DNA of 64,000 nt, taken from contig JAZLHU010000013.1 in NCBI GenBank assembly GCA_045616985.1, forward strand, positions 16,337-80,336, given 5' to 3'. The notes below the pieces were generated by a model. That model was given only the letters and a program-made list of their open reading frames with translations. It was not told the origin of the DNA and made no database searches. Positions 1-7,865 of the stretch are shown in pieces; within the stretch, counting starts at the first letter, position 1, and each line of letters opens with the position of its first letter. The position numbers and the translations under genes are program-made. The DNA comes from RUG13409 sp045616985. Its GTDB lineage: Bacteria; Bacillota; Clostridia; Peptostreptococcales; Anaerovoracaceae.

Positions 1-719
1 TCAACATAATCCCACTTTGCGTGCTCCTGCCTCCAGAAGTTAATAAGGTTATTCTTAAGAACCATTCCCTTAGGAAGATAGAACGGGAATCCCGGAGCTT
101 CATCTCTGAACGCAAAGAGTCCGAGCTCTCTTCCGAGCCTTCTGTGGTCTCTCTTCTTAGCCTCTTCTATTCTGTCAAGGTATGCTGTAAGCTCATCCTT
201 TGTCGGGAACGCAATGCCGTAAATCCTCTGAAGAGACTCTCTGTTTGCATCGCCTCTCCAATAGGATGCATTGCAGGTAAGAAGCTTAAAAGCATTAGCC
301 TTTACTCTTCCTGTCATATTAAGGTGAGGTCCTGCGCAAAGGTCTGTAAATTCACCCTGCTTATAGAAGGAAATAACCGAATCTTCGGGAAGATCCTCAA
401 TAAGCTCAACCTTAAACGGTTCTTCCTTATCCTGCATAAATCTGATTGCCGCAGCTCTCGGAAGCTCGTAGCGTTCAATAGGAAGACGCTCCTTAATAAC
501 CTTCTTCATTTCCTCTTCGATCTGCTCCATATGCTCCGGAGTAAATGTGAAGGGGGCAAGCATATCGTAATACCAGCCCTCTTTAATAGCAGGTCCGATC
601 GCAAGCTTTACTTCAGGCCACAGTCTTTTAACTGCCTGAGCCATAATGTGAGAACAGGTATGCCAATACGTCTGGCGATATTCTTCGTTCTCAAAAGTGT
701 AATTCATTTCTTCTGACAT
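1..719 (-). CDS. thrS: Threonyl-tRNA synthetase, N-terminal part (gene runs off the window)
   Basis: ThrRS charges tRNA-Thr with threonine in the cytoplasm. The 239 visible residues cover the editing domain, with the zinc/editing motif HTCSH at residues 20-24 and a later CAGPH, and enter the catalytic core (DHRRLGRELGLF). The ATG at 719 follows AAGGAGAAATAAA. An in-frame TGA lies just upstream, so no longer start is possible. The usual N-terminal TGS domain of about 60 residues is therefore absent: the editing motif begins at residue 20. The C-terminal catalytic motifs and anticodon domain lie outside the window. The gene has its own promoter and no visible T-box leader. Confidence 0.93.
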   Translation of the reverse strand, partial: MSEEMNYTFENEEYRQTYWHTCSHIMAQAVKRLWPEVKLAIGPAIKEGWYYDMLAPFTFTPEHMEQIEEEMKKVIKERLPIERYELPRAAAIRFMQDKEEPFKVELIEDLPEDSVISFYKQGEFTDLCAGPHLNMTGRVKANAFKLLTCNASYWRGDANRESLQRIYGIAFPTKDELTAYLDRIEEAKKRDHRRLGRELGLFAFRDEAPGFPFYLPKGMVLKNNLINFWRQEHAKWDYV

Positions 720-763
720 TTTATTTCTCCTTATACGTCAAGGCCAAAATATTTAACCTAATT

Positions 764-792
764 ATTATACATATAAGAAGTGCAAAAGTAAA
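764..792 (-). promoter_or_regulatory. Promoter of thrS
   Basis: On the minus strand TTTACT (787-792) and TATAAT (764-769) are separated by 17 bases, about 45 bases before the thrS ATG. The short leader has no room for a T-box. Confidence 0.6.
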
Positions 793-794
793 TG

Positions 795-816
795 AAAAAA
801 GCGGTCAAAATGACCG
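795..816 (-). terminator. Intrinsic terminator of the Tad operon
   Basis: On the minus strand a CGGTCA-TTT-TGACCG hairpin is followed by CTTTTTT. It lies just after the last small gene of the Tad operon. A second partial copy of the TGACCGTC arm sits at 821-830. Confidence 0.7.
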
Positions 817-831
817 TCAAAATGACCGTCC

Positions 832-975
832 TCATCCTATGGTTTTAAGCTGCAGCTCCTGCTGCCAGACATCATTTAATGTTGACTTTATTGAATTCTC
901 ATCCGGACCGGCTATCAGATTAAAAACAGCAAGGCCTAAAAGTATCATGGCAATCAATACAATAAAATCCTTCAT
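832..975 (-). CDS. Small single-span protein of the Tad locus (47 aa)
   Basis: A 47-residue protein starting MKDFIVLIAMILLG: one hydrophobic helix directly at the N-terminus and a short polar tail. Its first eight residues match the starts of the three genes before it (MKEFIIFL, MKQFIVLI, MKQLIVLI), so it is very likely a pilin-like or minor-pilin-like component of the same Tad apparatus. It begins 3 bases after the stop of the 979-1425 gene, with GGTGA in front of the ATG. It is the last gene of the operon, before the hairpin terminator at 795-816. No known domain is recognised. Function is inferred from position and N-terminus only. Confidence 0.7.
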   Translation of the reverse strand: MKDFIVLIAMILLGLAVFNLIAGPDENSIKSTLNDVWQQELQLKTIG

Positions 976-978
976 AGT

Positions 979-1425
979 TTACTCACCTTTAATTACAGCT
1001 TCATACGTTGAAGATCGAACTACTTCTTCGTATTTATCTGTGAACATTCTGAACAAGGAATATTTTTTCCCGTTACTGAGATTTCCCGGCGACCATTTTA
1101 CAGTCACGGTAACTGCGGCACCGGTCGGAAAACTTTCCGATGAAACGGAAGCAACACTTATGCTGCCGTAATTCATCGGGGATATGCTTTGAGTAAAAGT
1201 ATCACACGTAAAACCGGCATAAGAGCTTGCCGCCGTTTCATCTATAACATAACATCCGCTGCCTGATTGCTCAAAGGCTCCCATGAGAATTGCGCCTGAG
1301 GCGGCTTCATCAGCCATAGCCTTAAGATATTTCTGAAGACGGATGTAGTTATTGCTGTCTGTTATATACACCGTAAGAGACATTAAAAGTATTAAAAAAG
1401 CAAGGAATATAATAAATTCTTTCAT
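979..1425 (-). CDS. TadE/pseudopilin-like single-span protein of the Tad locus
   Basis: A 148-residue protein beginning MKEFIIFLAFLILLMS: an N-terminal transmembrane helix, then an extracytoplasmic domain with a Ser/Ala/Gly-rich middle and a predicted beta-rich C-terminal half (TVTVKWSPG). This resembles the layout of TadE/TadF minor pilins, but the sequence is too divergent to assign one. The ATG at 1425 is preferred over longer starts because AGGAGA lies about 14 bases upstream and the residues before it have no hydrophobic or conserved character. It lies 11 bases after the 1437-1859 gene in the same operon. Role as a minor pilin or assembly factor is inferred. Confidence 0.7.
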   Translation of the reverse strand: MKEFIIFLAFLILLMSLTVYITDSNNYIRLQKYLKAMADEAASGAILMGAFEQSGSGCYVIDETAASSYAGFTCDTFTQSISPMNYGSISVASVSSESFPTGAAVTVTVKWSPGNLSNGKKYSLFRMFTDKYEEVVRSSTYEAVIKGE

Positions 1426-1436
1426 TTTCCAAATCT

Positions 1437-1859
1437 TTATTCTCCTATGTATTCGCTGGCGGTATATGCATCTATTCTGTAACAATAATTATTATCTTCT
1501 TTTTTTATTCCCATAAAGCTGCCGCCTGCCATTATTCCGGGCAAAGTTACCCTCAATTCATAGTGAATCATTTTGTCTGGGTTTTCAGCATCTGTTATGC
1601 TCAAACGCGTTATTTTTTCTCTTGTTCCGTCAAAGAAAACATTTTCAGCATCTACGCCGCAAATTTCAGCTATACTGTTTTTAATTCTTCCGCATTGTTC
1701 TTCAGTAAAGCAGCCCGTCTGTTTTGCACGTTCCTTTTCTGTATAAATCATAGAATTTATTGCAGTGATCTTCATTTCAGTCTGCTGATCTGCAGTAAAT
1801 TGCAGGAGAAACACAAGCATTACGGGAAGGATTGCTATCAATACGATAAACTGTTTCAT
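1437..1859 (-). CDS. TadE-like pilus protein, single N-terminal membrane helix
   Basis: 140 residues: MKQFIVLIAILPVMLVFLL is an N-terminal membrane helix, followed by an extracytoplasmic domain of about 115 residues with three cysteines (Cys in GCF, QCG and ICG) and one more near the end (NNYCYRI), possibly disulfide-forming. The start overlaps the preceding stop by one base (TAATG), so it is translationally coupled to the 53-residue gene upstream. A minor-pilin or TadE-type role is inferred from the operon. No prepilin-peptidase leader of the usual Gly-Glu type is present. Confidence 0.7.
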   Translation of the reverse strand: MKQFIVLIAILPVMLVFLLQFTADQQTEMKITAINSMIYTEKERAKQTGCFTEEQCGRIKNSIAEICGVDAENVFFDGTREKITRLSITDAENPDKMIHYELRVTLPGIMAGGSFMGIKKEDNNYCYRIDAYTASEYIGE

Positions 1860-2020
1860 TATCTATTAATTCCCGATTTAGAAGTAACATCAAACACGGA
1901 TTCAAGCTGTGTTGTTACATTGCCGGCCAGTTTTTCCGTAGGAGCTTTAAATCCGATTATCATTCCTGCAATAAAAACACCAAGCACCACTGTGCTGATC
2001 AAAACGATTAGCTGCTTCAT
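1859..2020 (-). CDS. Flp-type small pilin candidate (53 aa)
   Basis: A 53-residue protein beginning MKQLIVLISTVVLGVFIAGMIIG followed by a short amphipathic tail (APTEKLAGNVTTQLES). Size, N-terminal helix and position right after tadC fit a Flp major pilin, though it lacks the canonical leader with Gly before a Phe/Glu-containing cleavage site. GAAGGAGAACAGATAAT precedes the ATG. Its stop overlaps the next start (TAATG). This is the best candidate for the structural subunit of the pilus in this locus. Confidence 0.65.
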   Translation of the reverse strand: MKQLIVLISTVVLGVFIAGMIIGFKAPTEKLAGNVTTQLESVFDVTSKSGINR

Positions 2021-2038
2021 ATTATCTGTTCTCCTTCC

Positions 2039-2695
2039 CTAAAACAGCATACCCAGCGCTTCTGTTTGTTCTATGAAATATGCAACGTAAACAAAATTCA
2101 GAAGCACTACCATGCAATTTAATACCACGGGGAAGTATATCAAATCGGATATCAATTCATCCCTTGCTCTAAGGCGCGTATTCCTTTCAAGGCGCAGAGA
2201 TTCTCTGTATGCATCCAGCGAAGTTAAAATATCCTCCTGCGGTATATCTTCCCAGCCTGCAAGAAATTCTCCTATATCTCTTGCATAAGAATTACCTATA
2301 TCCAAATATAAAGCCTGAGAGGCCTCGTACTTGTCATTGATCGAAATATAATGTGCCATTCTCAAAAAAGTTGAGGAAAGCTTTGGACACACCTCAGCAA
2401 GCTCCTCAAACAGAAGTCCTGCACTTATGCTTTTCCCGCGTCCGAGTACGGTAATATTTTTAATATAAGCTAAAGCCTCGGATAATTCCTGCAGAAGCTT
2501 TTCCTCTTTTCCCGCTGCAGCAATTTTTTTATACATCAGATAGAGTGCCGACTTTTCGGAATGATGTTTAATCCTATTCAAATAGCTTAAGGATCTTTCC
2601 TTCAGACCCCATTTGGCAGGCTTTAAATAGATAAAAACCCCTATCCAAAACAAAGCAATCCCTGTAAGCGGCACGTATTTAACAATGCTATCCAT
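2039..2695 (-). CDS. tadC: TadC-like inner-membrane platform protein (T2SS GspF domain)
   Basis: A multi-span protein of about 218 residues with an N-terminal hydrophobic pair (IVKYVPLTGIALFWIGVFIYL), a soluble helical GspF/TadC-like core and C-terminal helices (LIYFPVVLNCMVVLLNFVYVAYFI). TadB and TadC form the membrane platform on which the TadA ATPase acts. The ATG at 2695 lies one base after the tadB stop; an in-frame TTG at 2725 inside tadB is the alternative and has no ribosome binding site. Somewhat shorter than typical TadC. Assignment rests on order (cpaB-tadZ-tadA-tadB-tadC) and topology. Confidence 0.75.
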   Translation of the reverse strand: MDSIVKYVPLTGIALFWIGVFIYLKPAKWGLKERSLSYLNRIKHHSEKSALYLMYKKIAAAGKEEKLLQELSEALAYIKNITVLGRGKSISAGLLFEELAEVCPKLSSTFLRMAHYISINDKYEASQALYLDIGNSYARDIGEFLAGWEDIPQEDILTSLDAYRESLRLERNTRLRARDELISDLIYFPVVLNCMVVLLNFVYVAYFIEQTEALGMLF

Positions 2696-2696
2696 A

Positions 2697-3632
2697 TCAG
2701 AAATCCATTTTTGTATTACCGACAACGGTAAGAATAATCACATTTAACAAAAAGAGTACGATCATCAATACAAAAAACAGCATGCCTTCATAAGTCAGAA
2801 ATTGATTCTTCATATATTGTGCGACAGACATATCAAGATATTTTACGGAAGCAAGAATTGTACCAACATATAGAAGCGGAACTAAAATAAGCGTCATTCG
2901 CATTGATTCGGCATTTAAATGTTTGCGCTCCTCACTTCTTGCCTTTGCCTCTTTCAGCTGATCGGTAATATCCAGCAGCCCAAGAGATATATCCGTTCCG
3001 CTGTATGCCGCATTTTCTATACAGGAAGCAAGCATGCTTCCCCAAACGCTTCCGAGAGATTTTCCGAATTGTTTGCAGCACTTTTTTATTTCGTTTTTCC
3101 CCCTTGCATCCCTTAACTTGATCAGCAAAATATACAACTGTTTCCTGCATATCGGAAAATCATTTGAAGATACAACCGTCTTTTCCAGTGCCTCGTAAAT
3201 ATTCATTTCACACATTTTGTATTGTCTGTACAATTCCGACAAAAGACTTATACCTTCGCGGCTGCCCTTGTTTTGCGCGAACACGTATTTTGCAAATATT
3301 ATTCCCAAGGGCAGAGCCGCAATAACGATTGCCATTATTAAAGCCATGGCAAACGAGAAGGTCGGAAACATCATCAGAAAGGCTATTGCAAAAATCATTA
3401 CTTCAAGCAGTATCAGCCAAATGCCATCTATGTCCTTTCCGAAGGCCGTACTGATAAGCACCGAAGCCCATTCGCCAAGCTTCGTTTTTTCTTTGCCTGA
3501 CAGCAAACGATGTCTTAAACGATTTCTTGCAAGCTCGACTCGTATGACATTCCAAAAAATCAATATAATTCCTGTATAAAAGCCTATGCATAAAGCTATT
3601 TGAATTAAAATTATTACAACATTGGTTTTCAT
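2697..3632 (-). CDS. tadB: TadB-like inner-membrane platform protein (T2SS GspF domain)
   Basis: 311 residues: an N-terminal helix (NVVIILIQIALCIGFYTGIILIF), two central helices (IWLILLEVMIFAIAFLMMFPTFSFAMALIMAIVIAALPLGII), a soluble helical GspF domain, and two C-terminal helices. Partner of TadC in the Tad pilus platform. ATGA overlap with the tadA stop shows translational coupling. The GspF region has the usual pattern of a cytoplasmic domain between membrane pairs. The family call is firm; the fine role within the machine is by analogy. Confidence 0.8.
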   Translation of the reverse strand: MKTNVVIILIQIALCIGFYTGIILIFWNVIRVELARNRLRHRLLSGKEKTKLGEWASVLISTAFGKDIDGIWLILLEVMIFAIAFLMMFPTFSFAMALIMAIVIAALPLGIIFAKYVFAQNKGSREGISLLSELYRQYKMCEMNIYEALEKTVVSSNDFPICRKQLYILLIKLRDARGKNEIKKCCKQFGKSLGSVWGSMLASCIENAAYSGTDISLGLLDITDQLKEAKARSEERKHLNAESMRMTLILVPLLYVGTILASVKYLDMSVAQYMKNQFLTYEGMLFFVLMIVLFLLNVIILTVVGNTKMDF

Positions 3633-4999
3633 CTTATCTCAGACATTTCAGAAAGCTTTTTGATTTCCGTCATCATGGCATTGAAGGCTTCGGCATTACT
3701 CTCCCTGCCGTAAGAAGCAGCTTCATCCGTAATATTGTCAAATACGATCCAGTCATCTCTATCCTGCCTGTATTCACAAATCGGATGAATATCAATTTTT
3801 CCGTCATCACTGCAGCTCATCTGATATATTCCTTTAAGCCTCTTTTGCGATTTGTCCTCCAACTGCACAAAGTGAAAAAGAAAATCAAAGCTTGATGCAA
3901 CCATTTGCATCGTAAGATGCAAATCCCCTCCGGTTTGTTTTACAATTTCCGTTGCAGCCTCCAAAGGAAATGCATTGGGTCTTCTTGAATGAAAGGTAAG
4001 CTTCATTCTTTTAGTTCCCTTGGAAGCAATTTTTACAGCCGTATCAAGAGCAATCCCGTCTCTTGCCTCAGCGAGAACAAAATAGTCCGCATCTGACCTT
4101 AAAAGGTTTTTAGATATAGAGGCTAAAGAATCACCATCCGCTATAAGCTGCAGGATCGGAGCATTCGGCAAAATTCTGTGCAATGGTATTTCCGGATCCG
4201 TTTCCACCATAACGCCTTCCAGGGCAGGATTTTCATACCCTTGCCATGTCGACAGAAAAGTTGTTTTTGCAGTACGTACAGCTCCTAAAAAAACAACATT
4301 GAAACCTACTGCAACCATGGCCTTCAGCAGCGGGATCATATTAAACGGGATCGTGCCCCGGAAAGCTTGCTCTTCAAATGTCAGACTCGGAATCAAATAT
4401 CGCCTGAAAACTATACACGATTGACCTTTTTTTGCCATCGGCTCCGTAAAAATAGTTACTCTGGTTCCGTCCAGAAGATACAATTCATAATACGACTTAT
4501 CCATGCGTTCTTCGGGAGTAAGCAAAAGAAATGATTTAATCAGCTGTTCCTTTCTTTCCACGCTTATGGTCTGAGGCTTTAAAACCATATGACCATGCTC
4601 CATAAAGAAAATTTTTTCTCCGATAATCTTTGCGGAGCTGCTGCCCTTATAATCTTCTCCGAACCACTCGGATATTCCTGCAAGGCCCCAGATTTCGTGA
4701 TAAACAGCTTCTTCAAGACTGTTGTACCAGGACGGAAAAACTGTTCTTTCAGCCGACATTCCTTTAATTAAATCGGTAATACGATTCATGAAAAAGAGCT
4801 TTTCTTTTTTGTATCCGATGATCGCTCTTTTTTGTATTTCAAGCTCCGACCTTGAATTTTCCCTGCTCTCCCATTCATTGTAAAAGCAGGATTTAATCTC
4901 TTGACACAAGGCAAAAAAGTCCTGCATCTCATCCTGCCGAGACCTTTTATTCTCATCAAATTCAAGCTTTGTATTAATATAGTCTTCAAGGTCGTACAT
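3629..4999 (-). CDS. tadA: TadA/CpaF-type secretion ATPase with altered Walker A
   Basis: A 456-residue ATPase of the T2SS/T4P/T4SS superfamily that should power pilus assembly at the inner face of the membrane. An N-terminal domain of about 210 residues leads into the ATPase core. The P-loop reads GAVRTAKTT (239-247): the catalytic Lys and Thr remain but the Gly before Lys is Ala and the GSG turn is lost. The Walker B region is YFVLAEARDG, followed by the conserved His in LTFHSRRPNAF. The ATG at 4999 has AAAGGAG 9 bases upstream and overlaps the tadZ end by 14 bases; the longer start at 5035 lacks a ribosome binding site. The divergence may mean reduced ATPase activity or a variant clade. 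Confidence 0.85.
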   Translation of the reverse strand: MYDLEDYINTKLEFDENKRSRQDEMQDFFALCQEIKSCFYNEWESRENSRSELEIQKRAIIGYKKEKLFFMNRITDLIKGMSAERTVFPSWYNSLEEAVYHEIWGLAGISEWFGEDYKGSSSAKIIGEKIFFMEHGHMVLKPQTISVERKEQLIKSFLLLTPEERMDKSYYELYLLDGTRVTIFTEPMAKKGQSCIVFRRYLIPSLTFEEQAFRGTIPFNMIPLLKAMVAVGFNVVFLGAVRTAKTTFLSTWQGYENPALEGVMVETDPEIPLHRILPNAPILQLIADGDSLASISKNLLRSDADYFVLAEARDGIALDTAVKIASKGTKRMKLTFHSRRPNAFPLEAATEIVKQTGGDLHLTMQMVASSFDFLFHFVQLEDKSQKRLKGIYQMSCSDDGKIDIHPICEYRQDRDDWIVFDNITDEAASYGRESNAEAFNAMMTEIKKLSEMSEIR

Positions 5000-5732
5000 C
5001 AGCAGCAAGACTCCTTTGCAAAATATCCGAAACAATCAGCTCTATGCTTTTGGAAAAAGCTCTGTCTTTATAAAACAAAATTGATTTTCCGTAGTCTTCT
5101 GCGCTTACGCCGTAGTTTGAATTCTTAACGCAAATAACGTCGTCGTTATCAAACCTCAGGCGCCCGGCTATTATTTCTTTTGTGTTAACTTCTTTATGGC
5201 TGTATTTATTAATGATAAGCTTTCTGATTTTAAGCCTTAACTGCGAATATAAAGACTGCTGCCATTCAAAGCGCTTAAGGGCTATTTCCGATTGAGATGT
5301 AATTTGATAGATCGCATCACTGCTGCATAATGCACCAAGGCACATTCCGTGTTCGATCTCGCTTCCGGTATCGCAAATCACATAATCAAAATGCTTTCGC
5401 ACCGATTCAATCAAATACTCCGCCATATCAGGATGATACAAATGCATTGAACCGGGCTTCGATGCACCACCCAAAATGAATAAATTGTTTTTATACTTAC
5501 AATCAGAAATAATCTCAGAAAAATCAATCAACTTTTCCGCAAGATACGGTCTGATATTTTCCAGCGTTTCAGAAACAGCATGACAGTAATCACTGCCGAT
5601 CCCTTGTTCAGTATGGATCAATAAAACCTGTTTTTCCGAAAAATGTGCCGCAAGCCTTTCAGCCGTTGATTGAGCAATCATAGATACTCCGCACTTATGA
5701 TCACATCCGTGAAAAGAAATAACCAATGCCAT
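4986..5732 (-). CDS. tadZ: TadZ-like ParA/MinD-family protein with degenerate nucleotide loop
   Basis: 248 residues with the fold pattern of MinD/ParA ATPases: N-terminal strand and loop (SFHGCDHKCGVSMIAQS), a later strand with an Asp (HFDYVICDTGSEIEHG) and further ParA-like segments. TadZ proteins localise the Tad machine at the cell pole. The usual deviant Walker A KGGxGKT is replaced by HKCGVS, so the second Lys is missing; atypical loops are known in TadZ. It lies between the CpaB-like gene (5-base gap) and tadA (14-base overlap). Receiver-like N-terminal domains of some TadZ are absent. Confidence 0.75.
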   Translation of the reverse strand: MALVISFHGCDHKCGVSMIAQSTAERLAAHFSEKQVLLIHTEQGIGSDYCHAVSETLENIRPYLAEKLIDFSEIISDCKYKNNLFILGGASKPGSMHLYHPDMAEYLIESVRKHFDYVICDTGSEIEHGMCLGALCSSDAIYQITSQSEIALKRFEWQQSLYSQLRLKIRKLIINKYSHKEVNTKEIIAGRLRFDNDDVICVKNSNYGVSAEDYGKSILFYKDRAFSKSIELIVSDILQRSLAADVRP

Positions 5733-5737
5733 ATTCT

Positions 5738-6331
5738 TTACTCCTGAACAAACAAAAGTGAATTATTTCCGAGATAGTGAGCATCAAATATCTCAAAATA
5801 CTCGTCGAGTAAGCTTTCAATTTCGACCGAATACTGAATCGAGTTATTTCCGGTCCGATCAGTCTTTATATCAGTAATCTGATAGGTTCCAAGATAGTCT
5901 TTGTCCGGGAGTGCATAGATCATCACAACATCATTTTTTTTGTAAGTATCGGGTCTTGAAAAAATCCAATCAGCATTGATTATAAATTTTCTGCTGCCTT
6001 CAGGCCTTACCGCCGGCTCCGGCTCTTCAATGGCAGGCTTGGTCAAATACGATGAAACTATCTGCTGATTTTTAATTAAGGGATATGCGGTAACATAACC
6101 GTAAAAATATGCATCGTCAAAGCTGTCCATTGCACCTTCAAGCTTTTCTTCCGGCCGTATTCTTATTTCTTTAAAATGATCCGAACTCACCGCTTCCCCT
6201 GCGGCAATATCTTCGACCGGCGCAAGTACGCTGACAAGGGTAAACTCATCTCTGAACCTGACCTCCCAGAAATACAGACCGGCAACACTTGCGATAACCA
6301 GAATAATTCCGATAACAGCTTTCCACTTCAT
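5738..6331 (-). CDS. CpaB/RcpC-like SAF-domain pilus assembly protein
   Basis: 197 residues: an N-terminal membrane helix (AVIGIILVIASVAGLYFW), then a SAF-like domain (APVEDIAAGEAVSSDHFKEIRI) and a segment resembling the RcpC beta domain (KNDVVMIYALPDKDYLG). CpaB/RcpC proteins act outside the membrane, in Gram-negatives with the secretin; in Gram-positives they probably contact the wall and pilus. First gene of the Tad operon, with promoter at 6362-6389 and GGAAGG before the ATG. Shorter than Gram-negative CpaB. Confidence 0.75.
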   Translation of the reverse strand: MKWKAVIGIILVIASVAGLYFWEVRFRDEFTLVSVLAPVEDIAAGEAVSSDHFKEIRIRPEEKLEGAMDSFDDAYFYGYVTAYPLIKNQQIVSSYLTKPAIEEPEPAVRPEGSRKFIINADWIFSRPDTYKKNDVVMIYALPDKDYLGTYQITDIKTDRTGNNSIQYSVEIESLLDEYFEIFDAHYLGNNSLLFVQE

Positions 6332-6361
6332 ATCCAGATTTTACCTTCCTTTACTACCAGA

Positions 6362-6389
6362 ATTATACAGCAATTATAAAACTTGTCAA
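6362..6389 (-). promoter_or_regulatory. Promoter of the Tad operon
   Basis: On the minus strand TTGACA (6384-6389) and TATAAT (6362-6367) are 16 bases apart, 31 bases before the first Tad gene. Both boxes match the sigma-A consensus exactly. Confidence 0.75.
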
Positions 6390-6435
6390 CCATTTATTTA
6401 CAATTTGTTAAAATGACCCGAAGCCGAAATGGCAG

Positions 6436-6467
6436 CAAAAAAATCGGAAGCAGCTTTTGCTTCCGAT
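6436..6467 (-). terminator. Intrinsic terminator after mtaD
   Basis: On the minus strand ATCGGAAGC / GCTTCCGAT form a 9-bp stem with a 7-base loop, followed by a run of Ts. It lies 31 bases after the mtaD stop. Confidence 0.85.
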
Positions 6468-6497
6468 GCCGATACGATATATTATGTTTCAACTGTA

Positions 6498-7865
6498 TTA
6501 TTTCAATCTCCCAAACGATTGCCTGAATTCATAGATTACCCTGTCTTTATCAAGTGTAAGGTATTCACCGTTTTCGTAAAGTATTTTTCCGTCTACCATT
6601 GTCATACAAACGTCGCCTGCCTGAGCGGAGTACACCAGCATTGCCAGAGTGTCCATATTCGGCATCCAGTGCGGCTTATCGGTATCAAGGGCAATGATAT
6701 CGGCCTTTTTCCCCACCTCCAGAGTTCCGCTGTCTGACCTTCCGAGAGCAATTGAACCGTTTACGGTTGCCATATCAACAACAGCGGAATCGCTTACCAG
6801 AGTAGGATCACTGTTGTATCCTTTTTGGAGCAGTCCTGCCAGATGCATTTCTTCAAACATATTCAGGTTGTTGTTGCTTGCAGCACCGTCTGTACCCAGT
6901 GCGACCCTTACGCCCATAGCCAATGCCCCGGCAACAGGAGCAATTCCTGAGCCCAATTTTAAATTGGACGATGGACAGTGTACCAAAGTGGCGTTTTTCC
7001 TTTTCATAATTTGAAGATCCTCCGCATTTACCCAAACGCAATGTGCAAGATATGCAGGATTATCCAATATCCCCATTTCTTCAAAATATGCAACAGGGGT
7101 CTTTCCGTGTCTGTCGATACATTCGAAATGTTCTTTTCTTGTTTCTGACACATGAATGCCTACAACTGTCTTTCTGGTCTTGTTTGCTTCTGCAATTGCC
7201 CTATTAAACGCATCTGTCGAAAGATATTCTGAATGAAGCATAAACTGCGGAGTAAGCCTTCCGCTTTGCACGGCCTCTTTCAAAATGTCCGGAACATCTG
7301 TATACTGCGGAAGCTCACTCAAAAACTCATCATTGACAGGAGCATTACCTCTCAGGATATCAATAAATCCTATGCTTTGCGCAGTTCTCGGCCATTCTTC
7401 TGCAGAAGCATTCGGGTCTGTACAAAGACCTGTTCTGGTGGTATTTGCTTTAATGCCTGATTCAGCATATGCCATAATACCTGCAAACGGATAATCGTAC
7501 ATATCAGAAATCTGAGTGGTCCCGCCTGCAAGCATTTCCAGAACAGCCATTTTGTTTCCCACATAAATATCGTGAGCACACATTCTGTTTTCGATCGGAA
7601 CTACGGTTCCGAAAAGCCAGTCATCAAGAGGAAGCCCCGAGCCTGCTCCGCGAAGCAAAACCATCGACGAGTGACCATGTGCATTGACAAGACCGGGCAT
7701 TAAAAGCTTATGCTTCATGTCCTTTACATCATCGTATTTCTTTGCAGGTTCCCCGGTTCCTATATAATCTATGTATTCACCCTCAACGCCTAAATACCCT
7801 TTTACGACCTCATATTTTCCGTCTTTTCTGCTTAATATTCTGCAGTTCTTAAAAAGTATACTCAT
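6498..7865 (-). CDS. mtaD: 5-methylthioadenosine / S-adenosylhomocysteine deaminase
   Basis: A 455-residue amidohydrolase of the MtaD/TrzA group that deaminates MTA to methylthioinosine and SAH to S-inosylhomocysteine. Metal site: NAHGH (His63, His65), HVSETRKEH, LAHCVW and the conserved Asp in ALGTDGAASNNNLNMFEE. VHCPSSNLKLGSGI is typical of the group. Its start overlaps the stop of the upstream purine nucleoside phosphorylase by 4 bases (ATGA), which supports a joint salvage pathway: deamination here, phosphorolysis by PNP. A hairpin terminator follows. Other deaminated substrates such as adenosine cannot be excluded. Confidence 0.88.
   Translation of the reverse strand: MSILFKNCRILSRKDGKYEVVKGYLGVEGEYIDYIGTGEPAKKYDDVKDMKHKLLMPGLVNAHGHSSMVLLRGAGSGLPLDDWLFGTVVPIENRMCAHDIYVGNKMAVLEMLAGGTTQISDMYDYPFAGIMAYAESGIKANTTRTGLCTDPNASAEEWPRTAQSIGFIDILRGNAPVNDEFLSELPQYTDVPDILKEAVQSGRLTPQFMLHSEYLSTDAFNRAIAEANKTRKTVVGIHVSETRKEHFECIDRHGKTPVAYFEEMGILDNPAYLAHCVWVNAEDLQIMKRKNATLVHCPSSNLKLGSGIAPVAGALAMGVRVALGTDGAASNNNLNMFEEMHLAGLLQKGYNSDPTLVSDSAVVDMATVNGSIALGRSDSGTLEVGKKADIIALDTDKPHWMPNMDTLAMLVYSAQAGDVCMTMVDGKILYENGEYLTLDKDRVIYEFRQSFGRLK

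Noticed and set aside
21..716. Long open frame on the plus strand opposite thrS
   Set aside because: It is the antisense shadow of thrS, whose minus-strand product has clear ThrRS motifs.
720..831. T-box riboswitch before thrS
   Set aside because: The leader between promoter and ATG is about 40 bases and has no T-box sequence or specifier loop.
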